A stretch of DNA of 27,940 bases. Source: JBIOHJ01 sp044448905. Lineage in GTDB: Bacteria; Bacteroidota; Bacteroidia; AKYH767-A; OLB10. Location: the NCBI GenBank assembly GCA_044448905.1, contig JBIOHJ010000030.1, forward strand, positions 1 through 27,940, in the 5' to 3' direction. Shown here in pieces: positions 1-7,364 of this stretch. Each line of letters opens with the position of its first letter. Positions within the stretch are counted from its first letter, which is position 1. Under the pieces are notes generated by a model. It saw only the letters and a list, made by a program, of their open reading frames with translations, was not told where the DNA came from and searched no databases. Both the position numbers and the translations under genes were made by a program.

Positions 1-335
1 AAGTAACCGACTCTAACACATGTAAAAACACCATAGAAATAAATGTAGAAGAAGAAGCCTGCGATCCTGTATTTAGCAATATAATAACCCCAAATGGTGA
101 TGGCCTTAATGATGGATGGGAGATTTTGAATTTCGATAAATCATTTTCGCACATGGTACAGATATTCAACCGATGGGGGCAAGCCGTATTGGAAACAAAC
201 AATTATGATAATGATAATCCAGGTAACAGGTGGAAAGGCGAGGATTTGCCTGACGGAACATACTATTACATTGTTAAGTATGTCGACAAAAAGTACTCAG
301 GCATCATAACAAAAATCACCAGCGACAAGAAATAA
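1..335 (+). CDS. C-terminal fragment of a secreted protein with a type B T9SS sorting domain (CHU_C / gliding motility-associated)
   Basis: The reading frame is open from the left edge (first complete codon at base 3) to TAA at 333-335, so the 5' end of the gene lies outside the window. The visible 110 residues contain the hallmarks of the gliding motility-associated C-terminal domain: NIITPNGDGLND, then VQIFNRWGQAVLE, then WKGEDLPDGTYYYIVKY. In Bacteroidota this domain directs large adhesins or enzymes through the type IX secretion system across the outer membrane. The body of the protein is not visible, so its function cannot be given. The gene is followed directly by a strong intrinsic terminator and is probably not co-transcribed with metF. 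The family assignment of the tail is secure. Confidence 0.9.
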   Translation, partial: VTDSNTCKNTIEINVEEEACDPVFSNIITPNGDGLNDGWEILNFDKSFSHMVQIFNRWGQAVLETNNYDNDNPGNRWKGEDLPDGTYYYIVKYVDKKYSGIITKITSDKK

Positions 336-366
336 ATAAAATAAGTTTTTTATACCGTAAGTTTGC

Positions 367-404
367 GTTCTCTCCGTCTAAGGCGGAGGGAACGTTTTTA
401 TTTT
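367..404 (+). terminator. Intrinsic terminator of the upstream T9SS gene
   Basis: A 10-bp stem (367-376 with 384-393, one G-T pair) closes a 7-base loop and is followed by a T-rich run at 395-404. It lies between the stop at 335 and the metF ATG at 417. It also argues against any metF start upstream of 417. Confidence 0.8.
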
Positions 405-416
405 ACACCTTCCTTT

Positions 417-1370
417 ATGAAAGTTACCGGGCATCTTAAGAATGCGAAAAAGACATTATTTTCCATTGAAATTATTCCCCCGCTCAAAGGCAAGAGCATT
501 GAGTCTATTTTTCAATCCATTGATCCGTTAATGGAATTTAATCCCCCGTTTATTGATGTAACGTATCACAGGGAAGAGTTTGTTTATAAAAAACGAGAAG
601 GCGGATTTTTGGAAAAGGTATCCATCCGCAAACGCCCTGGCACTGTAGGGATTTGTGCTGCGTTGATTCATCGTTATAAAACCGATGCAGTTCCGCATAT
701 TATTTGCGGGGGCTTTACCCGTGAAGAAACCGAAAATGCATTGATTGATTTGAATTTTCTTGGAATTGACAATGTACTTTTATTACGGGGGGATGCTATT
801 AAAACCGAAGCACACTTTGTTCCCGAAGATGGCGGACACAATTATGCAATTGATTTAGTAAAACAGGTTGTTAATTTAAACTCCGGTAAATTTTTAGATG
901 ATGAACTTACGGATGTGATGTCAACTAATTTTTGCATTGGAGTTGCGGGGTATCCCGAAAAACATTTTGAAGCACCAAACATGAAGTCGGATATAAAATT
1001 TTTAAAGCAAAAGATTGAAGCTGGCGCTGATTACATTGTTACACAAATGTTCTTCGAAAATAAAAAATATTTTGAATTTGTAAACGCATGTCGTGAGTCG
1101 GGTATAACCATCCCGATAATTCCGGGATTAAAGCCTCTCACCACACGCAAGCAGGTTGCACTGCTTCCTAAAACTTTTAAAATAGATATTCCGGATGATT
1201 TGGAAACAGAAGTTGAAAAATGCAAAAGTGATGAAGATGCAAAACAAATTGGAATAGACTGGTGCGTTAACCAGTCAAAAGAGCTGATTGAATTTGGCGC
1301 GCCCTGCCTTCATTACTACACAATGGGAAGTTCTGAGACGATCAGAAAAATTGCCAGCAGGGTTTTTTGA
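417..1370 (+). CDS. metF: 5,10-methylenetetrahydrofolate reductase
   Basis: 317 residues from ATG 417. The frame is open back to a TTG at 363, but that extension would run through the terminator hairpin, and the ATG gives a length normal for Bacteroidota MetF. The enzyme is a cytoplasmic FAD-dependent TIM barrel that reduces methylene-THF to methyl-THF for methionine synthesis. Visible family segments are FSIEIIPPLKG near the N-terminus (the conserved Glu of the FE/IEIxPP motif), NVLLLRGD in the middle, GADYIVTQMFF (the conserved Q-x-F/Y segment) and IPIIPGLKPL. The gene ends 20 bases before the gltX ATG, so it probably leads a metF-gltX-glnS-folB operon. Nothing looks truncated. Confidence 0.95.
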   Translation: MKVTGHLKNAKKTLFSIEIIPPLKGKSIESIFQSIDPLMEFNPPFIDVTYHREEFVYKKREGGFLEKVSIRKRPGTVGICAALIHRYKTDAVPHIICGGFTREETENALIDLNFLGIDNVLLLRGDAIKTEAHFVPEDGGHNYAIDLVKQVVNLNSGKFLDDELTDVMSTNFCIGVAGYPEKHFEAPNMKSDIKFLKQKIEAGADYIVTQMFFENKKYFEFVNACRESGITIPIIPGLKPLTTRKQVALLPKTFKIDIPDDLETEVEKCKSDEDAKQIGIDWCVNQSKELIEFGAPCLHYYTMGSSETIRKIASRVF

Positions 1371-1390
1371 CCCGTATTTTGTATTTACAA

Positions 1391-2929
1391 ATGAAAATAC
1401 GAACCCGCTTCGCTCCCTCACCTACAGGACCGTTACACATTGGCGGTGTGCGCACGGCATTGTATTCATATTTATTTGCAAAAAAACACGAAGGCGATTT
1501 TTTATTACGCATTGAAGATACCGACCAAAACCGCTTTGTTGCCGGAGCCGAACAATATATTATTGATTCATTAAGCTGGTGCGGAATAAAAATTGACGAA
1601 GGAGTTTCTGCTGGCGGAAAATTTTTTCCTTACCGCCAGAGTGAACGAAAAGAAATTTACAGGAAATATGCAGAGCAATTAATTCAAAGCGGGCATGCTT
1701 ATTATGCTTTTGACAAAGCAGAAGAATTAGATGCAATTCGTAAAAAAGCTGAAACTGAAAAGAAAACATTTTCTTACGATTCATCTTCGCGAATGAGCTT
1801 GAATAATTCTTTATCGCATTCACCTGACGAAACAGAGAAAAAAATTTCAGCAAACGAACCGTATGTTATCCGTTTAAAAGTTCCGGCAAACCAGGAAATA
1901 AGTTTTACGGATTTAATTCGCGGAGGTGTAACAGTTCATTCCAATTTAGTTGATGATAAAGTTTTACTGAAGAGTGATGGAATGCCCACCTATCATCTTG
2001 CGCACATTGTTGATGATGTGCTGATGGAAATCACACATGCCATCCGTGGGGAAGAATGGCTGCCTTCAGCGCCAGCGCATATTTTGATTTATAAATTTCT
2101 TGAGTGGGAAAGTAAAATGCCGCAGTATGCACACTTGCCCCTAATTTTAAAACCCGATGGAAAAGGCAAGCTCAGCAAACGGGATGGCGATAAGGGAGGA
2201 TTTCCTGTTTTTCCTTTGGAATGGAAAGATCCCATGACGGGAGAAATTTCTTCGGGCTATCGCGAAAAAGGATATTACCCTGAAGCATTTATTAATATGC
2301 TTGCACTGCTCGGATGGAACCCCGGAACGGAACAGGAAATTTTTTCGATGGAAGGGCTTATTCAAAGCTTTTCTTTTGAACATGTACATAAAGCAGGAGC
2401 GCGTTTCGATCCCGAAAAAGCAAAATGGTTTAATGAACAGTGGCTGCAAAAAAAACCGGACACTGAACTAACGGCTCGCCTGAGAATATCTTTGAAACAA
2501 GAATTTGGTTTTAGTGATGACGATAAAAGAATCAGCGGTTCTTTTTTGGGTAGGCACATTCAATTATTAAAACCACGCGTGCAGTTTGAACATGAGATGA
2601 TTGAAAAAGGGAAGTATTTATTTGAAGCGCCAACACAATATGACGAACAGGCAATTCAGAAGAAATGGAAAGCGCATTATGCAGAATTCTTTCATCAGCT
2701 TGAAAATAATTTATCGGGATTAAATAATTTTACTTCATCGGAAATTGAGAACATATTTAAAGAAACCACAGCGAAAAATAATTTAAAACCGGGAGAAGTT
2801 TTGCAGTTATTCCGCATTTTATTGAGCGGACAAAGTATAGGGGTTGATTTATTTCCAATGACTGAGCTGCTGGGGAAAGAAGAAGCTTGTGAAAGAATAA
2901 AGAATGGATTGAAAATAATAAGCCACTGA
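1391..2929 (+). CDS. gltX: Glutamate--tRNA ligase
   Basis: 512 residues from ATG 1391; an in-frame TTG at 1367 overlaps the metF stop and is less likely. It is a class Ib aminoacyl-tRNA synthetase that charges tRNA-Glu. The N-terminus reads RTRFAPSPTGPLHIGG, which contains the HIGH-type ATP-binding motif at about residues 16-19. The KMSKS-type loop is KGKLSKRDGD near residue 260. The remainder fits the helical anticodon-binding domain. The next gene encodes the related glutaminyl-tRNA synthetase 29 bases downstream. With a separate GlnRS present, this enzyme is expected to discriminate for tRNA-Glu, but I cannot see that directly. The short gap after it carries a degenerate CACTGATTGCACAGATT-type repeat. 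Confidence 0.95.
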   Translation: MKIRTRFAPSPTGPLHIGGVRTALYSYLFAKKHEGDFLLRIEDTDQNRFVAGAEQYIIDSLSWCGIKIDEGVSAGGKFFPYRQSERKEIYRKYAEQLIQSGHAYYAFDKAEELDAIRKKAETEKKTFSYDSSSRMSLNNSLSHSPDETEKKISANEPYVIRLKVPANQEISFTDLIRGGVTVHSNLVDDKVLLKSDGMPTYHLAHIVDDVLMEITHAIRGEEWLPSAPAHILIYKFLEWESKMPQYAHLPLILKPDGKGKLSKRDGDKGGFPVFPLEWKDPMTGEISSGYREKGYYPEAFINMLALLGWNPGTEQEIFSMEGLIQSFSFEHVHKAGARFDPEKAKWFNEQWLQKKPDTELTARLRISLKQEFGFSDDDKRISGSFLGRHIQLLKPRVQFEHEMIEKGKYLFEAPTQYDEQAIQKKWKAHYAEFFHQLENNLSGLNNFTSSEIENIFKETTAKNNLKPGEVLQLFRILLSGQSIGVDLFPMTELLGKEEACERIKNGLKIISH

Positions 2930-2958
2930 TTGCACAGATTATCAAAGATTGAAAAAAC

Positions 2959-4626
2959 ATGTCAACCGAGAAAGGGCCAAATTTTTTAGAAGAGATAATT
3001 GCTGAAGATGTAAAATCGGGCAAGCACGGTGGGGGTGTGCTTACGCGGTTTCCTCCCGAGCCGAATGGGTATTTGCACATTGGCCATTCAAAATCCATTT
3101 GCCTGAATTTTGGATTAGCAAAACAATTTGGCGGAAAAACAAATCTTCGGTTTGATGATACCAATCCCGAAAAGGAAGAAACCGAATATGTGGAAAGCAT
3201 CAAGGAGGATATTCGCTGGCTTGGTTTTGAATGGGCAAACGAATTTTATGCTTCCGATTATTTTGATAAGCTGTATGATTTCGCGGCAATGTTAATTAGA
3301 AAAGGATTAGCGTATGTAGATGATTCTTCGGCAGAAGAAATTGCTTCACAGAAAGGAACGCCAACCGAAGCGGGAAAAAATTCACCTCATCGCAACCGGA
3401 GTAGTGAAGAGAACCTTGATTTATTTGAACGTATGCGTAGCGGTGAATATAAAGACGGAGAAAAAGTATTACGTGCTAAAATTGACATGGCTTCGCCTAA
3501 CATGCATTTGCGTGACCCGCTTATGTACCGCATTAAACATGCGCATCATCACCGCACAAAAGACAAATGGTGCATTTACCCGATGTATGATTTTGCACAT
3601 GGGCAAAGCGATGCGATTGAAAACATAACCCACTCCATCTGCACCCTGGAGTTTGAGGTACACCGGCCGTTATACGAATGGTTTATTGAGAAGCTTGAAA
3701 TTTTTCCATCGCATCAATATGAATTCGCGAGATTGAATTTAAATTACACGGTAGTGAGCAAGCGCAAATTACTTCAATTGGTAAATGATAAACATGTTTC
3801 GGGGTGGGATGACCCGCGCATGCCAACTATTTCGGGATTGCGCAGAAGGGGGTACACACCTGAAAGCATCCGCGAGTTTTGCGACCGCGTTGGAGTTGCA
3901 AGACGCGAAAATGTAATTGATGTGGGGCTGCTTGAATTTTGCATACGCGAAGACTTGAATAAAAACTCAACCCGCGCAATGGTGGTTATGAATCCGGTAA
4001 AGCTCATCATTACAAATTATCCGAATGGCAAAACTGAAATAATGCACGGTGAAAATAATCCTGAAGTGGAAGATAAAGGAGGAATGAGAAAAATTCCTTT
4101 TTCAAAAGAGCTGTGGATTGAGCGCGATGATTTTAAAGAAATTCCTGAAAAAAAATATTTCCGCCTTGCTCCCGGATTAATGGTGCGATTGAAATCGGCA
4201 TACATCATAAAATGTGAATCGTTTAAAAAAGATGCTGCGGGAAATGTTTCTGAAATTCACTGCACCTATATTCCCGAAAGCAAAAGCGGGAACGATACCA
4301 GCGGCATCAATGTAAAAGGAACTATTCATTGGGTTAGCGCATCTAACGCACTGGAAGTTGAAGTTCGCTTATATGACCGGTTGTTTAAAGTAGAAAACCC
4401 TTCGGCTGAAGAAAGGGATTTTAAAGAATATATAAACCCGGACAGCTTGCAGATTATTTCATCAGCAGTAGCGGAACCTTCGTTAAAAAACGCAAAGGTT
4501 GGGGACAAATTCCAATTTTTGCGTAAGGGATATTTTTGCGTGGACAAAGATTCGACAACGGAAAAAATTATTTTTAATAGAACAGTTTCTTTAAAAGATA
4601 ATTGGGCGAAAAAGACATTGGGATAA
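2959..4626 (+). CDS. glnS: Glutamine--tRNA ligase
   Basis: 555 residues from ATG 2959. It charges tRNA-Gln directly. Evidence: RFPPEPNGYLHIGHSKSI near residues 30-48 is the GlnRS form of the HIGH motif; FDDTNPEKEE follows; the KMSKS-type loop reads VVSKRKL; and GWDDPRMPTISGLRRRG is diagnostic of GlnRS rather than GluRS. The two-barrel anticodon-binding C-terminal half is present and the length matches bacterial GlnRS (about 550). GlnRS is understood to have reached bacteria by transfer from eukaryotes and is common in Bacteroidota. It sits directly after gltX, so the two related synthetases are probably co-expressed. The gap to folB (4627-4694) contains a CCACAAAGACACTAAATC sequence of interspersed-repeat type. 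Confidence 0.96.
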   Translation: MSTEKGPNFLEEIIAEDVKSGKHGGGVLTRFPPEPNGYLHIGHSKSICLNFGLAKQFGGKTNLRFDDTNPEKEETEYVESIKEDIRWLGFEWANEFYASDYFDKLYDFAAMLIRKGLAYVDDSSAEEIASQKGTPTEAGKNSPHRNRSSEENLDLFERMRSGEYKDGEKVLRAKIDMASPNMHLRDPLMYRIKHAHHHRTKDKWCIYPMYDFAHGQSDAIENITHSICTLEFEVHRPLYEWFIEKLEIFPSHQYEFARLNLNYTVVSKRKLLQLVNDKHVSGWDDPRMPTISGLRRRGYTPESIREFCDRVGVARRENVIDVGLLEFCIREDLNKNSTRAMVVMNPVKLIITNYPNGKTEIMHGENNPEVEDKGGMRKIPFSKELWIERDDFKEIPEKKYFRLAPGLMVRLKSAYIIKCESFKKDAAGNVSEIHCTYIPESKSGNDTSGINVKGTIHWVSASNALEVEVRLYDRLFKVENPSAEERDFKEYINPDSLQIISSAVAEPSLKNAKVGDKFQFLRKGYFCVDKDSTTEKIIFNRTVSLKDNWAKKTLG

Positions 4627-4694
4627 TGGTTGTTTGTTTTCAGCAAAATAAAAAATGCCACAAAGACACTAAATCCCAAAAAAAATAAATCTAA

Positions 4695-5051
4695 TTGGAA
4701 CAGGTTATTTCGATAGAAGGAATAGAATGTTATGCGTATCATGGCTGTTTGGAAGAGGAGGGAATTATTGGAGGCAATTATACGGTGGATGTGTATATAT
4801 GGGCTGATGTGAGCAAGGCATTGAAGTCGGATGACCTGAAGGACACAGTTGATTATACAATGGTGCATGATGCGGTGCGAAAAGAAATGGCAATACGCTC
4901 AAAACTCATTGAGCATGTTGCAAACCGTATTCTTGAAAACATTTCATCACAAATAAAAGCATTTATAAAAATTTCGGTGCGGGTTACCAAGCACAACCCG
5001 CCTGTTAACGGGCAGGTAAACAAAACTTCTTTCGTTCTGTCATTACCCTGA
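4695..5051 (+). CDS. folB: Dihydroneopterin aldolase
   Basis: 118 residues, the normal FolB length. FolB makes 6-hydroxymethyl-dihydropterin from dihydroneopterin in folate synthesis. The N-terminus after the start, EQVISIEGIECYAYHGCLEEE, matches the family pattern (I-x-G-I/L-x-x-x-x-x-H/G followed by an acidic run with the catalytic Glu). The central NYTVDVYIWADVSKALKSDD and the closing strand IKISVRVTKHNPPVNG (Lys and Pro near the pterin site) also fit. The start must be TTG at 4695: an in-frame TAA lies directly before it at 4692-4694 and no in-frame ATG exists early in the gene. It is downstream of glnS and upstream of tRNA-Cys on the same strand. Confidence 0.88.
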   Translation: MEQVISIEGIECYAYHGCLEEEGIIGGNYTVDVYIWADVSKALKSDDLKDTVDYTMVHDAVRKEMAIRSKLIEHVANRILENISSQIKAFIKISVRVTKHNPPVNGQVNKTSFVLSLP

Positions 5052-5128
5052 AAAAGAAACATTTTAAACTTTACCCTATTATTGTTCGTATTAGCCAAAA
5101 GAGGTTTTTTATCTCGTTTAAAAAATAT

Positions 5129-5136
5129 TATGTTTG
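5129..5136 (+). promoter_or_regulatory. Bacteroidota -7 promoter element for tRNA-Cys
   Basis: TATGTTTG matches TAnnTTTG exactly and ends 18 bases before the mature tRNA 5' end at 5155, so a short 5' leader is expected. No clear TTTG -33 element stands at the usual distance; the upstream bases are T-rich. Confidence 0.55.
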
Positions 5137-5154
5137 CGTTCGTATAAAAAAATT

Positions 5155-5225
5155 GGTCGCGTGGCCGAGTGGTTAGGCAGAGGTCTGCAAAACCTTGTAC
5201 AGCAGTTCAAATCTGCTCGCGACCT
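5155..5225 (+). tRNA. tRNA-Cys (anticodon GCA)
   Basis: The cloverleaf folds completely in 71 bases. The acceptor stem is 5155-5161 with 5218-5224. The D stem is GCC/GGC (5164-5166 with 5176-5178). The anticodon stem GAGGT/ACCTT surrounds the loop CTGCAAA with anticodon GCA at 5187-5189. The T stem AGCAG/CTGCT surrounds TTCAAAT. The discriminator base 5225 is T, the known U73 identity base of tRNA-Cys. CCA is not encoded. The gene has its own promoter and terminator. Confidence 0.97.
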
Positions 5226-5230
5226 CAAAG

Positions 5231-5262
5231 AAAAATCCCGCACTTGCAGCGGGATTTTTTTA
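5231..5262 (+). terminator. Intrinsic terminator after tRNA-Cys
   Basis: A perfect 11-bp stem (5231-5241 with 5249-5259, core TCCCGC/GCGGGA) with a 7-base loop, ending in a run of T. It begins 5 bases after the tRNA. Confidence 0.9.
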
Positions 5263-5602
5263 TTGGAATAGTTTTATGGTTTCGCAGCCCACACACAATA
5301 TATTTTTGTAAAAATATTTTTCGTGTTGCTTGCTTTTTAATTTTAATCGTTTTAGATTCGCTCTTCAATTCCAAACCAACCCTTGCAGGCAATGTTTTCT
5401 TTACCGAAATATTTTTTTTCATCCCGGTATAACGGAAGCCTGTACACGCAAAATTATTTTTATTCAGCCCTTTCTTTCAAAGGCTGCGCGGGTTAGAGCC
5501 GCTATCTGCCCGCTGGCGGGTCCGACTCTTTAAATAAAACACCGCAACAGATGGCGGTGAATGACCTTTCATCTTATTCCAGTAATTTAAAAAATTAAGG
5601 CT
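5263..5602. other. Intergenic stretch without a supportable gene
   Basis: 340 bases with no ORF showing family features; the short overlapping frames here have no recognisable domain. Near 5495-5530 there is a GC-rich hairpin (CCCGC at 5509-5513 facing GCGGG at 5516-5520) inside weaker AGAG/CTCT flanks, in otherwise AT-rich DNA. It could be a leader structure for the gene at 5603, but nothing identifies it. Confidence 0.5.
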
Positions 5603-5956
5603 ATGCCATTTAATAAATTAAATATAGCGCTTACGCCAGCCCAGAAAACGGCAATCCAGGCGGCTATTGATGCGCTAAAAACAAATTTGCCGTTCGGAAT
5701 TAATTTAACCAAGGAAGAACGTGTTGAACTTCCTAACCTGCAGGATAAGCGCCTGTCGTTTGTTACCAAAATAGTTGAGGATTATGCCCCGGCTAACCCC
5801 ACTTTGGTGAGCGGATTGGCAGGAACGCTTGCCGAAGCCGAAACTGATTTTATTTTGTACAACCAGCTGCGCAATTTTATAGGGCAGCTGGTTGACGAAA
5901 ATGGACAGGAGTCCTTAGTAGGAAGCCAGCCCACCGACTCGACACCCGTGGTGTAA
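5603..5956 (+). CDS. Small conserved hypothetical protein, predicted cytoplasmic
   Basis: 117 residues from ATG 5603, with no signal peptide and no membrane segment. The sequence is mostly helical and acidic: MPFNKLNIALTPAQKTAIQ, then a central NLTKEERVELPNLQDKR, then a helix around LAEAETDFILYNQLRNFIGQL and a polar tail rich in S, T, D and P. It resembles uncharacterised Bacteroidota proteins that begin MPFNKLN and carry an LTPEERxxLP-like segment; I know no function and assign none. A terminator-like hairpin follows within 30 bases and a 21-bp repeat array within 80 bases. The unrelated orphan gene at 21741-22667 also borders a 21-bp array. Confidence 0.7.
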   Translation: MPFNKLNIALTPAQKTAIQAAIDALKTNLPFGINLTKEERVELPNLQDKRLSFVTKIVEDYAPANPTLVSGLAGTLAEAETDFILYNQLRNFIGQLVDENGQESLVGSQPTDSTPVV

Positions 5957-5964
5957 AACCATCC

Positions 5965-6012
5965 GGTTAATTCCGAAAATTAACCATGTTGAAAGTTCCA
6001 GCATGGTTTTTT
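5965..6012 (+). terminator. Terminator with an overlapping alternative hairpin
   Basis: Two hairpins share bases. The first pairs GGTTAATT (5965-5972) with AATTAACC (5978-5985) around a 5-base loop. The second pairs AACCATG (5982-5988) with CATGGTT (6002-6008) and runs into six T (6007-6012), so it is the terminator form. Bases 5982-5985 cannot be in both. It ends the 5603 transcript. Confidence 0.65.
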
Positions 6013-6034
6013 AAGGGGAAAACAGTGTCGGATA

Positions 6035-6244
6035 GAATACCTGAAAGGAACTATTGAATACTTAAAAGGAAGAATAGAATACTTTAAAAGAATAGAGGAA
6101 TACTTATAAAGAAGAATAGATTACTTAAAAGAAACTATTGAATACCTGAAAAGAACTATTGAATAGTTATAAAGAGCGATTGAATACCTGAAAGGAAGGA
6201 TAGAATATAAATAGAGTATTTAAAAGTACGTATAGAGTACACAT
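6035..6244 (+). repeat. Array of about ten 21-bp units (array 1)
   Basis: Eight gap-free units of exactly 21 bases start at 6035, 6056, 6077, 6098, 6119, 6140, 6161 and 6182. Each opens GAATAC (or a one-base variant) and continues YTRAAAGGAA-like into an ATA or ATT end. Two more diverged units at 6203 and 6224 keep the phase, sharing TAGAGTA at the same offset. Read in the one mostly open frame, a unit is a heptapeptide of the type EYLKGRI, but TAA or TAG interrupts units 4, 7 and 9, so the array as present does not encode a protein. It ends 22 bases before the gene at 6267. The remainder of 5957-6266 holds the terminator and AT-rich DNA. Confidence 0.85.
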
Positions 6245-6266
6245 AGAAAACAAAACAATAAAAAAT

Positions 6267-6524
6267 ATGGAAAAAACGATAGAAAAACTAAGTTCAGAGG
6301 AATTCGACCACCTTGCATTACACGGGCGCGGTCGAAGCTCCCCTGCATTTAATGCCATTGTTTCGCTGCAGCCGGGCGAAGCCATAACCATTAAGAAAAC
6401 CGGCTGGAAACCCAAATACCCACCCACGCGACTGGTTAAGAAAATTGAAAAAAAATATGGTTTCCGGTTTAAGCGTGGCGCATTGCCCGATAGAAGCGGA
6501 TGGGCTGTGCAAAGGATTAAATGA
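6267..6524 (+). CDS. Small basic conserved hypothetical protein
   Basis: 85 residues from ATG 6267, with no signal peptide. An acidic N-terminal part (MEKTIEKLSSEEFDHLALHG) is followed by AIVSLQPGEAITIKKTGWKP and a strongly basic C-terminal half with PPTRLVKKIEKKYGFRFKRG and a closing DRSGWAVQRIK. The LxPGEaixi...W pattern and the final GW-x-V-x-R-I strand resemble small hypothetical proteins seen in Bacteroidota genomes and phages. The charge would allow nucleic acid binding, but that is only an inference. The gene follows the 21-bp array and is followed by a short AATTATG heptamer run. Confidence 0.7.
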   Translation: MEKTIEKLSSEEFDHLALHGRGRSSPAFNAIVSLQPGEAITIKKTGWKPKYPPTRLVKKIEKKYGFRFKRGALPDRSGWAVQRIK

Positions 6525-6535
6525 GAAGAATTAAA

Positions 6536-6562
6536 AATTATGAATGCTGAATTATGAATTAG
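6536..6562. repeat. Heptanucleotide repeat, AATTATG type
   Basis: Four 7-base units in phase (AATTATG, AATGCTG, AATTATG, AATTAGC) lie between the genes ending at 6524 and starting at 6606. The same heptamer returns as the arms of the inverted repeat at 7312-7356. Confidence 0.7.
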
Positions 6563-6605
6563 CTTATCTTTGAGTGAGGGAATTTATTGTGATAAATTAA
6601 ATAGC

Positions 6606-7295
6606 ATGAAGAAAATTTACACATTTATTATCTTTTACCTGCTGTCAACTTTCTTAAAAGCACAAACGGTAAACTTTTATCTGACTTCTGATTCTGTTGT
6701 GTATGGCGCAACTGCAATGCAATCCTTTGCGGCAACAGCAGATATTGTAAACAACAGCCAGGATTCAGTTATAGTTGAAGCGGTACGATTAATAAATATC
6801 GTTCCCGTTTCGGGGTTATGGGAAACTGCAATATGCGTTGGGGGAAATTGCTATTCCTGGATTGATACTATTACCTTCACAATACATGCAGGAGCCACAA
6901 AGCAATTTTTAATGTACTTCCGGTACCTGTTACATAATACCGACACTGCGCATACTTATATTCAATTTAAAAGTATCACGCCCGGTATAACGTTTGAGCA
7001 GTATCAAAATTTTTACGGCATGGATTCACTTGTACTTTTGACTGGCATTTCATCAATTTCAAATCCTAAATTACAAGCTAGCATTTCCCCCAACCCATTT
7101 AGTGGGGAGCTAGCAGTTCGGAGTTCGGAGACAGGTGAAATAAAAATAAAAGACATATACGGCAGGTTAGGTTATGTGCAAAAGCTGCAAACCGTAAACA
7201 GTAAACTGCAAACTGTAAACTGGAGTAACGGAATTTATTTTGTTGAAGTGATAACTCAAAAGGAGCGGGTGGTGGGGAAAGTGGTGAAGGAATAA
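6606..7295 (+). CDS. Secreted protein of unknown function with an intact type A T9SS sorting domain
   Basis: 229 residues from ATG 6606. The frame is open upstream to 6570, but the ATG starts a clean signal peptide (MKKIYTFIIFYLLSTFLKAQ). The mature part of about 130 residues is rich in beta strand, T and V (a possible Ig-like fold) with no enzyme motif visible. The C-terminus is a type A sorting domain: ISPNPFSGEL, IKIKDIYGRLGYV, NGIYFVEVI and the basic end GKVVKE. T9SS removes such a domain after export through the outer membrane and may attach the cargo to the surface. The domain contains heptamer runs at 7115-7135 and 7187-7221; the second has five units and stays in frame. An AT-rich inverted repeat separates it from the converging gene at 7365. 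Confidence 0.85.
   Translation: MKKIYTFIIFYLLSTFLKAQTVNFYLTSDSVVYGATAMQSFAATADIVNNSQDSVIVEAVRLINIVPVSGLWETAICVGGNCYSWIDTITFTIHAGATKQFLMYFRYLLHNTDTAHTYIQFKSITPGITFEQYQNFYGMDSLVLLTGISSISNPKLQASISPNPFSGELAVRSSETGEIKIKDIYGRLGYVQKLQTVNSKLQTVNWSNGIYFVEVITQKERVVGKVVKE
7115..7135 (+). repeat. Heptanucleotide run AGTTCGG inside the sorting domain (loop b)
   Basis: AGTTCGG, AGTTCGG, AGACAGG, three consecutive 7-base units encoding the loop before the IKIKDIYG strand. Nearly the same run stands at 10256-10276 in the 8717 gene, and a reverse-complement relative lies upstream of mnmG. Confidence 0.8.
7187..7221 (+). repeat. Five-unit heptanucleotide run GYAAACY inside the sorting domain (loop c)
   Basis: GCAAACC, GTAAACA, GTAAACT, GCAAACT, GTAAACT, then GG. 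It encodes the repeated LQTVN peptide just before NGIYFVEV. Because 7 is not a multiple of 3, gain or loss of one unit would shift the frame. Confidence 0.85.
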
Positions 7296-7311
7296 AAGAG
7301 AATTAGAAAAT

Positions 7312-7356
7312 ATGAATTATGAATAAAAAAAACATACTCCTTAATTCATAATTCAT
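7312..7356. repeat. Inverted repeat between convergent genes (AATTATG heptamer type)
   Basis: Arms ATGAATTATGAAT at 7312-7324 and the exact reverse complement at 7344-7356 (13 bp) surround a 19-base loop. It lies between the stops at 7295 (+) and 7365 (-) and could end transcription from both sides, although it has no GC core. Confidence 0.75.
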
Positions 7357-7364
7357 CATTCCTT

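Noticed and set aside
363..416. Longer metF start at TTG 363
   Set aside because: The extension is the terminator hairpin of the upstream gene and encodes a basic non-homologous peptide; ATG 417 gives the family length.
2757..3203. 148-codon ORF on the - strand over the gltX/glnS junction
   Set aside because: Antisense shadow of two certain synthetase genes, with no domain of its own.
4326..4868. 180-codon ORF on the - strand over glnS/folB
   Set aside because: Lies opposite well-supported coding sequence; the composition is typical of a mirror frame.
5169..5533. Several 60-90 codon ORFs around and after tRNA-Cys
   Set aside because: Two of them overlap the tRNA or its terminator, and none shows a recognisable family pattern.
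6035..6202. Array 1 as a CRISPR array or as a coiled-coil gene
   Set aside because: Units are contiguous with no spacers, so not CRISPR. Stop codons in units 4, 7 and 9 exclude a current coding role.
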